Positions 53,336 through 62,500 of a DNA stretch of 64,000 bases are shown one piece after another. Made by a program: the position numbers and the translations under genes. Every line of letters begins with the position of its first letter. The first letter of the stretch is position 1. This DNA is from Pirellulales bacterium (GTDB taxonomy: Bacteria > Planctomycetota > Planctomycetia > Pirellulales > Thermoguttaceae), in NCBI GenBank assembly GCA_016935315.1, contig JAFGRD010000008.1, positions 1-64,000 on the forward strand, in the 5' to 3' direction. Under the pieces are notes generated by a model. That model saw only the letters and a list, made by a program, of their open reading frames with translations. It was not told where the DNA came from and searched no databases.

Positions 53336-53425
53336 TTGACGCATGCACACTCAATGCGCGAGAGCGACCAACGGGAGCCCGACTTCCCATTGGTTGGCCT
53401 GGATCATTCACGAGGCAAACATCAA
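53336..53425 (+). repeat. MITE-like hairpin repeat, copy 4
   Basis: It runs from TTGACGCATGCACACTCAATG to GGCAAACATCAA, followed by TA. The left flank is CA instead of TA. The central palindrome is weaker than in copy 3. It lies between the symporter and the restriction-modification pair, exactly where base composition drops, so it may mark the left border of a transferred block. The 319-bp gap 53293-53611 holds nothing else. Confidence 0.8.
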
Positions 53426-53611
53426 TAGCCCCGCGCCCCGCGCACGGGTAGAGCCAACGGCACTCGGTTCACTATCCTCCGTGAGTGCCACCTCGCCGTC
53501 AGTGATATTCTGGACACTATCTCTCATCTGCCACCCCGTTGGGGACCACTTGCTTGCGGCGTCCGAATGCCTGTAGAATGCATGAGTTATTACGGCCCGC
53601 GGGAACCTGCA

Positions 53612-54592
53612 ATGAACACACAGACTGCACAGGATGCGGAATTCCGTGCGGAGGACTTCGTGCCTCCCGAGCTTCACGAGTTGCCGAATCCGCAAACAGC
53701 CATACCCGCAATCGCCAAAAACAAGCGGCTGCTGAGCCTGATCGCCGAGGCTGTTCAGCAGATTCCCACCCGGCACGAACTCCATCGGTCTGACGCCCGC
53801 ACGATGCGGTTGGAACCCGAGTCCGTCCACTTGGTCATAACCTCTCCGCCGTACTGGACGTTGAAGGAATACAGAGATACCGAAGGCCAACTGGGACACG
53901 TGGACGACTATCGCGAGTTTCTTCGAGAACTGGACAAAGTATGGAGCCGATGCTACGAGGCCCTGGTTCCCGGTGGCAGGCTTGTCTGCGTTGTCGGCGA
54001 TGTATGTCTATCTCGGAGGAAGAACAAAGGCAGACATACCGTGGTTCCTCTGCACGCCTCGATCCAAGAGCATTGTAGGGCAATCGGCTTTGACAACCTG
54101 GCACCCATCATCTGGCACAAGATTGCCAACGCGGTCTACGAAGTCTCGAACGGTTCCTCATTCCTCGGAAAACCCTATGAGCCCAACTCCGTGATCAAGA
54201 ACGACATTGAGTTCATCCTCATGCAGCGCAAGCCGGGCGGATATCGCAAGCCAAGTGTCGCCACGCGCGTGCTGAGCGTGATATCGGCCGAGAATCATCA
54301 GAATTGGTTTCAACAGATATGGATGGGTTTGACGGGAGCGTCCACGCGAAGGCACCCAGCCCCGTACCCGCTCGAGTTGGCGGAACGGCTTGTCAGGATG
54401 TTCAGCTTCGTTGGGGACACAGTCCTAGACCCTTTCCTGGGCACGGGAACCACGGCGCTTGCCGCGCTGAAGTATGGCAGAAACAGCCTGGGGTTCGAGA
54501 TCGACGAAGAGTATTTTGCTCTGGCGCGGCGCAGCGTCGCCGAAGCAAGCGCAGACTTCTTCCGCAGGGCAACGGTGAAGTATCATGGATGA
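53612..54592 (+). CDS. Beta-class DNA methyltransferase of a type II R-M pair
   Basis: The catalytic motif VHLVITSPPYWTLKEYRDTE (about residues 70-90) comes before the AdoMet motif TVLDPFLGTGTTALAALKYG (about 275-295), the beta order. SPPYW is most often seen in N4-cytosine methyltransferases; adenine methylation is possible. 326 residues, no target-domain anomalies visible. ATG 53612 is preferred; the frame opens 15 codons earlier. The nuclease gene starts eight bases before this gene's stop, so the two are translationally coupled. The region is lower in GC than the flanks, a sign of transfer. Confidence 0.9.
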   Translation: MNTQTAQDAEFRAEDFVPPELHELPNPQTAIPAIAKNKRLLSLIAEAVQQIPTRHELHRSDARTMRLEPESVHLVITSPPYWTLKEYRDTEGQLGHVDDYREFLRELDKVWSRCYEALVPGGRLVCVVGDVCLSRRKNKGRHTVVPLHASIQEHCRAIGFDNLAPIIWHKIANAVYEVSNGSSFLGKPYEPNSVIKNDIEFILMQRKPGGYRKPSVATRVLSVISAENHQNWFQQIWMGLTGASTRRHPAPYPLELAERLVRMFSFVGDTVLDPFLGTGTTALAALKYGRNSLGFEIDEEYFALARRSVAEASADFFRRATVKYHG

Positions 54593-55319
54593 CCTGAACG
54601 CACGAGTTGGCAAGGCGGTCAAGCTCTTTTGGCAGGTGCGAGACAAGCAGGCAGCCAATCAAGGTGGGCGCACGGGGCAGCGAGACGCCGATCTCCGGAC
54701 TGCTGTCACTGGCGGGAAGCATCTGGATGGATTCGTTGCACTGTGCCGGGACCTGCTGATCGAGTCCGGTCTGCCGGAAGCCCATCTTTTTTGGGCCAAG
54801 AAGTTGGAACTGCCTGGCTTCTTTCGTGCGGAGAAAAGCTGGGACTTGCTTGCGGTCGTGGATGGCCAATTGGTGGCCATCGTCGAATTCAAGGCACAGG
54901 TCGGGCCGTCATTCGGGAACAATTTCAACAATCGCACGGAAGAAGCCTTGGGAAACGCCACGGACCTGTGGGCTGCCTATCGTGAGGGGGCATTCCAGCC
55001 GTCACAGCGTCCTTGGTTGGGCTATTTGTTCGTCTTGGAGGAGTGTCCGCGTTCCGTGGCCCCCGTGCAGGTTCGCGAACCTCATTTCAAAGCATTTCCC
55101 GAATTCCAGGGAGCATCCTATGCCAAGCGATACGAGATTCTGTTGCTGAAGCTGCAGAGGGAGCGTCTCTACGATGGGGCGTGCTTGTTGCTTTCGACAA
55201 GGAAAGGCGGCCTGCGGGGGCAATTCCGAGTTGCCAACGAAGAGTTGAGTTTCTCCCAATTCGCTACGTCGCTTATGGCGCATGCGATGGCATTCGCCAA
55301 GACTCACAAGGCAAGCTGA
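54585..55319 (+). CDS. PaeR7I/XhoI-family restriction endonuclease
   Basis: The 244-residue protein follows PaeR7I closely: GGKHLDGFVALCRDLLIESG, KLELPGFFRAEKSWDLLAVV, EFKAQVGPSFGNNFNNRTEE, ALGNATDLWAAYREGAFQPS, QRPWLGYLFVLEECPRS and EFQGASYAKRYEILLLKLQR. The PD-(D/E)xK site is D87 ... E101-F-K103. PaeR7I and XhoI cut CTCGAG, so that is the probable target; it is not proven here. The gene overlaps its methylase. Known PaeR7I-type systems use a gamma-class adenine methylase, whereas this partner is beta class. Confidence 0.9.
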   Translation: MDDLNARVGKAVKLFWQVRDKQAANQGGRTGQRDADLRTAVTGGKHLDGFVALCRDLLIESGLPEAHLFWAKKLELPGFFRAEKSWDLLAVVDGQLVAIVEFKAQVGPSFGNNFNNRTEEALGNATDLWAAYREGAFQPSQRPWLGYLFVLEECPRSVAPVQVREPHFKAFPEFQGASYAKRYEILLLKLQRERLYDGACLLLSTRKGGLRGQFRVANEELSFSQFATSLMAHAMAFAKTHKAS

Positions 55320-55976
55320 GGCTAATGGCGTCGGCGGTTTCCGAACTGGCCGGAGGGCGGTCTCCGCGCGTGGAATCAGGCTTTTGAAACGGTGTGGCTT
55401 TGCCACGAGAGGTTGGGGCGAATCGGTCTACCCGCTGAATAGGAACTCCTAGGCAACGACGCCACTCGTATCAGCCAGCGGACCTCCGCTTACAGTCGGT
55501 TGCCCGCTGGACGAGTCCTGAAGGCAACCTCCCAGGGCTTCGTCCCAGCGGCTCAAGAACACCCGCTGTCGATTCTCACTCGACGTGTGCACCAGGTGCG
55601 AGTTTCCGTGGCCGACCACGAGGGCACAGCGTCGAATTGAACCCAAATCGCTGCTTGGCGCAAGGCCGTTGACTCCACCTATCTTGTGCGGGGATAAACC
55701 CTGCGGCTCGACGTCGTACACAACGGCCTGATTGGGTGGTATGGTTGTGTATTGACAAGAAACCGCGACACATTCGGGCCGCATCGCGCAAAAGGAATTA
55801 TGGGGCGTTTTGGCCTTGCGAAGCCGGACCCATTGTGCCCGACCTTTTGTGGCTCCGCAAGCGTTTTGTGAAACTTCTTGGGGCTCCGGATCGTCCAAGC
55901 CAATAACACGGAAATCGAGGCCGTGCCGAGTCGGCGGCGACGGCACACGCCCTGGTGGCACCGAGAACACGCGTCG
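55320..55976. other. 657-bp intergenic region after the R-M pair
   Basis: No gene is supported. A long minus-strand frame covers 55449-56258 but overlaps the sigma factor gene; its text (VYDVEPQGLSPHKIGGVNGL, SSENRQRVFLSRWDEALGGC) fits no domain clearly. This may be the decayed end of a transferred segment. GC rises again near 55900, where the sigma factor gene begins. Confidence 0.35.
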
Positions 55977-56591
55977 ATGAACGCCCAGCAGGAACACGAG
56001 GTTGCCGAAGGCTTGCGGGAAGGCCGCATCGAGGCCTGGCACGCGCTGTACGACGCCTACTGTCGGCGGGTCTGGTCGGCCGTGGCCCGCCAGATGGGAC
56101 CCCATGCGACCGACGTGGCCGACGTGGTGCAGGAGACGTTCCTGGCCGCGGCCCGTTCGGCGCGCAGCTACGACCCCTCGCGGGGATCGCTCTGGTTGTG
56201 GCTCGGCGGGATCGCCCGCAACCACGTGGCCCTGCACTTCCGCAACCAGCGGCGGCACGACCGGCTGAGGCGGGCCGACGACCCCTTGGCGGCAGCCAGC
56301 CTACAGATCAGCCGCTGGCTGCAAAGCCGCGAGGCGCCGCCCGGCGCCGCCTTGGCTACGGCCGAGGTGGCCACGGCGGTGCGTGCCGCGTTGACCGAGT
56401 TGCCGGCGGACTATGAGACCCTGTTGACGGCCAAGTATTTCGACGGCGCCACGGTCGAGCAGATCGCCACGGTCGAGCAGTCCACTTCGGAGGCCGTCCG
56501 TTCCAAGCTGGCCCGAGCGAGGCGCGCGTTTCGCCGGGTGTTCGCCAAAACCTCTGCATGCGCCGACGACGGTCATGGGAGGCACCCATGA
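55977..56591 (+). CDS. ECF RNA polymerase sigma factor
   Basis: 204 residues. Region 2 (LYDAYCRRVWSAVARQMGPH, DVADVVQETFLAAARSARSY, GSLWLWLGGIARNHVALHF) and region 4 (RAALTELPADYETLLTAKYF, DGATVEQIATVEQSTSEAVR, SKLARARRAFRRVF) fit ECF sigma-70. The region-4 turn holds a 15-base direct repeat that encodes ATVEQ twice. The stop overlaps the start of the giant gene as ATGA, so the two are coupled in translation. That is the usual arrangement of a sigma factor with its membrane anti-sigma. The start is the ATG before NAQQEHEVAEGLREG. Confidence 0.92.
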   Translation: MNAQQEHEVAEGLREGRIEAWHALYDAYCRRVWSAVARQMGPHATDVADVVQETFLAAARSARSYDPSRGSLWLWLGGIARNHVALHFRNQRRHDRLRRADDPLAAASLQISRWLQSREAPPGAALATAEVATAVRAALTELPADYETLLTAKYFDGATVEQIATVEQSTSEAVRSKLARARRAFRRVFAKTSACADDGHGRHP

Positions 56592-59500
56592 ATGATCACG
56601 ACGACAATCGGACCGACGAGCGTGTGGCAGCCCTGTTCGCCGCGGTGAACACGGATGCGGCCGTCCCCGAGCCCCAGTTTCTTGACCGGCTGCGCGAGCA
56701 ATCGACCCAGGTGTTCGCGGCCGAGTCCGCCCAACCAGCTCAACTTCCCGTTAGGAGACGAAACATGTTCACCCTGGCCATGCGAGGTGTGATGGTGACG
56801 GCCGCGGCCACGATTGCCGCCGCGGCCTTCCTTTGGTCCTCGATCTCCCCCGACGATTCGGCCCTGGCGTTTGGCAAGGTGCTCGACAAGGTCGCCCAGG
56901 CCGAAACCGTCCAACTGGAAATCACCCGCGACGGCAAGTCCGAACGGGCCTGGGCCCGGCGGCCGGATCAGTTGCGGATCGACCATGCCGACGGGACGTA
57001 TCAGATCGCCCGCGGGTCGAAGTTGTGGCGCGTCGATGAAAAGGCCAACCGGGCCACCACGCAAGCCTCTCCCTACTTCCGCGCCGACCAGCCCGGGTTC
57101 GATCTGCTGGCCCTGGTCGAGTTGCCGCAGCCGGCCGACCGCAAGGAGCTGTTGGCGGCGCGGCCGGCGGAGCGGGTGCGGCGCGACGGCCTCGATTGTG
57201 ACGTCTATCGCATGGAAGTCCCGGCGTCGGCGGGCAAGGTCGCGATCGAGGCGGTGGTCGACGCGGCCACCGGCCAACTGCGGTCGCTGGAAACCCTTTC
57301 CTGGGTTGACCGCGCGATCCGGCCGAGGGTAAAAGTCAAGGTGCTGGCCGTCGACCAGCCGGTCGACGAGGGGCTGTTCGTCGTCGGCGACACACTCACC
57401 GAGGACGGCCGCGTGGGCAAGGTGACCGACGTGCAGGGAATCGTCTCCGTCAAGCCGGCAATGCACCGCCGCTTCACACCCGTGGCAACACACATGCTCC
57501 TGAAGCCTGGCGATTGGCTGCGGACCGACAACCGCGGCGCCAACGCAATGGCTTTCCGCCTGGTCCAGCGGGCCGACGTGACGCTGGGCCCCGGCTCGCT
57601 GGTCGAAGTGGTCTCGCCCGAACAGCTCCGCCTGAGCTCGGGCGAGCTGAAAGTGGTCGCCGACGGCAAGGCCCCGTTGACGCTGATCGGCCCGGGCGAG
57701 CAGAAGATCACGGTCGCCGGGACGCAGGTCTATCGGTTGCAGAAGGAAAAGCTGGTGCGGGTCGAGCAGGCGCCGCTGTGGGTGGCCGGGTTCGAGGGTG
57801 CGACCGCCAACGAGTCGATCGGCTCGCTGATCGCCAACGTCGACGGGCGCAACGTGCCGCTGACGGTCGGCTATCACAAGGTCTCCGTCGACATCCGCGA
57901 CCAGATCGCCCGCACCGTGATCGAAGAGTCGTTCGTCAATCATACGGTTAGTCGGCTGGAGGGCGTGTTCTACTTCCCCTTGCCTCAGGACGCCTCGATC
58001 TCCGGGTTCGGCATGTGGATCGGCAACGAGCTGGTCGAAGCCGACGTGGTCGAGAAGCAACGCGCCCGCGAAATCTACGAAACGATCCTCCGCGAGCGTC
58101 GCGACCCGGGGCTGCTGGAATGGTCGGGCGGCAATATCTTCAAGGCCCGGGTGTTTCCCATCGAGGGCCGTTCGGAGAAGCGGATCAAGATCACCTACAC
58201 CCAGGTGCTGCCGCTGCAGGGCGACCGCTACCGCTACAGCTACGGGCTGCAGAGCGAGCTGCTGAAGCAGCATCCGCTTCGCGAGTTGGCGATCGACGTG
58301 AAGATGAGCTCGGCGATGCCGCTGGCCGGCGTCAGCTCGCCCACGCACACCACGCGAATCGATCGGACGGCCCATTCGGCCCACGTGGAATTCGCCGCCC
58401 AGGACTACACACCCGAACGCGACTTCGAGGTGCTCGTGGAAACCGGCGGCGAGCGGTCGGACGTGGTGGTGATTCCCCATCGCCGCGGCGAGGACGGTTA
58501 CTTCATGGTGCAGCTTACCCCGCCGGCCGGCCGGGACGCCTGGCAGCGCGAGCTGCTGCCCGACGGCAAGCCGCTGGAGTTGCTGATCCTGGCTGACACG
58601 TCGGCCTCGATCGACGCCGACAGCCGGGCCGCGCAGGCCGACTTCCTGGCATCGTTGCTGGGATCGCTGACGGCCGAGGACAAGTTCAACCTGGCCGGGT
58701 GCGACGTCGATTGCGACTGGGTCTTCAAGCAGGCGCAGCCCGCCACCGAGAAAAACACCACGACGGCGCGCCAGTTCCTGGCCGATCGCATCTCGCTGGG
58801 CTGGACCGATCTGGACAAGGCGTTCGCCTCGGCCGCAGGCCAATGCGGAAAGCAGACGCAGGTGCTCTACATCGGCGACGGCATCGTGACCGGTAAGGAC
58901 GTCGATCCGGTGGCTTTCGGCAAGCGGCTGTCGCGGCTCTGGCAAGGCAAGGCCACCCCGGCCCACGCCGTCGCCCTAAGCAGCAGCTTCGAGCCGATGG
59001 TGCTCAAGACGATCGCCTCGCTCGGCGGCGGCTCGCTGCGGCAGATCGGCGGCGAGAACCGCCCCCAGGACGTCGCCCTGGGGTTGCTGGCCGAAATGGC
59101 CAGGCCGACCTTGCGCAATCTGAAGATCGAGTTCCGCGGCCTGCGTACCGCCCGGGTCTATCCCGAACAACTGCCGAACCTGTCGGTCGGCACGCAGCAG
59201 ATCATTCTGGGCCGCTATCTGCCCGAGGAGGAAGACCAGGTCGGCGAGGTGATCGTCACGGGCACGTTGGACGAGCAGCCGGTTACGTTCCGCGGCCGGG
59301 TGACGCTGCCGTCGGCCGACGCGGGCAACTCCTTCATTCCCCGACTGTGGGCCCGCATGCACCTGGACGCACTGCTGCGGCAGGGCACTTCAGAAGCGAT
59401 CAAGGACGAGATCATCGCACTGTCGGAGGAATACCACATCATGACGCCGTACACGTCGCTCCTGGTGCTGGAGAGCGACGAGGACCGCGAGCGGTTCAAG

Positions 59501-62500
59501 GTCAAGCGGCGCTTCCAGATGCGCGACGGCGAGCGGTTCTTCGCCACCGGCCGCGACAACGTGGATTACGAATTGATGCAACAGCAGATACGGCGGGCCG
59601 GCAACTGGCGGATCGGCCTGCGGCACGACGTCTTGCGGCAACTGATCGCCATGGGCCGCAACCCGCAACTGTTCCAGCCACAGCAGTATTACGAGCGCTA
59701 TGGCGGGCGCTACAGGGGCGATTACTCCTTCCCGGCGTCCGGCCCCATGGGCGCGGGAGGCATGGGAGGCCTTGGCGGCATCGGAGGCTGGGGCATGGGG
59801 GGAGGAAGTCTGGGCGGGATCTCGCTCCCCGGAGTGGACATGGAAGTGGCGGGAAGCGTTAGCGCCTGGTACGCCAATGGGCGTATCGCGCACGCCATCG
59901 ACGAACTGGCCGTTGACAAGCAAGCGGATCTCGGCTTCGAGATGATGGGCGAGAGGAAGCGCGAGCTCAGCTTCGATTCCGCCGAGGGTCTGGAGGCATT
60001 CGAGCCCATGGACGATTGGGCCGACGGCGATGAGTTCTTCCAAGGCAGATTGTCCGATCGAATTGCCGGGCCTGCTGATGCTGCCGAACCCGTCTCTTTC
60101 GAGGGCCTCGAAGAACTCGCTCGACGTCCCGCTTCGCTCTCTTCGTTGCGACAACGGTCCACCCGCGGGCTGCTCGAGCTGAGCCGGAAGAGCCTTGGCG
60201 CGGGGTCGCGAGCGTTCAACGCCCCGATGACGGCCGGACTATTCTTCCGCGAGTCGCAAGAACAAAGCCAGTACACGCAATGGCTCGACACGCTCTTCCC
60301 CAACCTGCCGCCCGTGCCGCAGGAAGAGAAGCCGATCGAGCCGAAGCAGGTCTGGCCGGACGACGCCCGGGCGCTGGCCAAGAGCCTGTTGCGAACCGAC
60401 ACCTTGGCTGGATTGCAGGGCGGTCTGAAGATCGAGAGCCGCAGCGAGTCCTTCGACGCCCGCTGGGACATGCTGACCTCGCGCAGCGAGACGCTGATGC
60501 TGGTCTCGCCCCAGGCCTGGCTGGTACGCGGCGGCGGATACGGCTCGCAAACTACGATCCAGTGGTGCAACGAGCAAGAGCGCGGCGTGCTGTCGAAGGC
60601 ATTCCAGCTCGGCCGCACTCGGGCCTCCGAGCCGCTGGACCTGAGCAAGCCCCCGTTGAGCCTCGAAGGCCCTCTGCTGACGCCGCTCGATCGGACTTAT
60701 CACGCCTATCGGGCCGAAGTGAGCCCGCAGGGGGATGACCGGGCACTGCTGGTGCTTCGGCAGCCCTCCAATGCCGACTACGCGATCCGCTTCCTGATCG
60801 ACACGGCTCGGCACGTGGTCTTGCGGATCGAGAGCCATCAGCAGGGCGCGATCGCGTCGACGGCCACCTTCGGCGAGTTCGTCGAAGTGGCCGGCGCTTG
60901 GTGGGCCACGCGCATCGAGCGGACCGACAAGGAGGGCCGGCGGACCTCGCTGGCCACGCTGCAATTCACCCCGTTGGCCGCCGAACCGTTTGCCGGAGAG
61001 ATCAACGGTCAACTGGCCGGCCGCGACCACGTGGCCTTTCTCCGCGTGCCGCTGGTGGAGGTCAACGACGCCAGGCGGGCCGTCCAAGCGGGCAAGGCCA
61101 CTTTCGACGACCAGATGGCCATGGTGCTCTACTTCGCCGACAGCCAGCGATGGCAGCGCGTGATGGAGCACCTCGCGCAGGCCGAACAACTAGCCGCCGA
61201 CAAGCCTGGGCTGCGCTGGGTCCGCGACGCACTGATGAACGTCAGCCGCCGCCGCGAGGAGCTCAGGCAGCGGTTCCTCGACGAGGCCGCCCGCATCGCC
61301 CGACCGACCGCCAAGGGGAACTCGGAGGAGTGCTTCCTGGCCGAGTATCTCCACGGCCAGGCGTCCGGTTTCCTGGAAGCCAACGAGCGGATGCAACTGC
61401 TCGATGTGCTCAAACCCGTCTATGCCCGGCAGGTGCCTCATCTGCAGCGCATGAAGCTCTGGAACCAGTATCGCGTGGACTTGTTGCGTCAGACCGGTCA
61501 GGCCGACGAGGCGATGCGGCTGCAGGAAGAGATGGCTAGGCAGCATCCACACGACAGCAATCTCCAGCAGCAATACGCCCAGGCCCTGGCCAACGCGGGC
61601 GATCACGAAGCGGCCTACGCCTGGCTGAAGCGCGTGCTCACCGACGACGCCAAGTGGCACTCCTATGAAGAGGATTCGCTGCGCAATACGTACACGAATC
61701 TGTTGCGCAACCAGGGGCGCTATCCGGAACTGGTCGATCTTCTGGCCGAATGGATCGGGCGGAAGCCCGAGAACTCCACGGCCTATCACCAATATCTCGC
61801 GGCGTTGATCCAGTCGGATCGGATCGACGAGGCCAACGGCCTGATCGGCCGCTGGCTGGAGGAGGCCCGGACGCCGGAAAGGCTGAAGTCCGACGTGGCG
61901 GCCCGGCTCAGCGCGGCCGTTTCCCAGGCCCTGGGACAGGGTTACAACCTTTATACCAACCGGATCGACGAGCGCTGGCTGGAGCCGCTGGCCCAGACGG
62001 CCCTGTTCTTCGCGCGGCACCCGAGCCACGCCTCGACGGCCGATCAGATCATGGGCCACCACCGCTTCCGCGACAGCGACGCCTGCCGCCAGGTTCGCCG
62101 GAAAGTCGCCGCCATCGTGGTTGCCGAGATCGAAACGCTCGAGCCCGACCAGGTCCGGCGGCTGGTCGACTGGATCTGGCCGAACGACCCGGCGGTGGAG
62201 GCCCGCGCGTGGAAGCGGATCGCGGACGTGCTCCAGCAGCGTTGGTCCAACGAGTCCGACCTCGAGGCCAGGCACCAACTCGCCCAGCCGCTGGTCAAGA
62301 TCCTCTCGGGCCGGCTGACACCCGAGGAGCACTTGGCGTTTCTGCGGCGGCAGGTGCAGGAAGGTCCCGAGAAATACCGCACTGCGTACATCAATCAACT
62401 GTTCGACACCCTGCTGACGCAGCCCTGGTCGGCCGAATGCGAGAGCGAGGCCTTCTCGCTGTTGCCGAAGCTCTCCGACGCCGAGCAGCCGGCCCAGCGG

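Noticed and set aside
55449-56258. Possible WD40-like remnant on the minus strand
   Set aside because: A few phrases (GGVNGLAPSSD) recall WD40 repeats, but no repeat period or WD pairs can be found, and half the frame overlaps the sigma factor gene.
56573-58966. 797-codon minus-strand frame
   Set aside because: Antisense to the giant protein gene, which has recognisable domains throughout and couples to the sigma factor.
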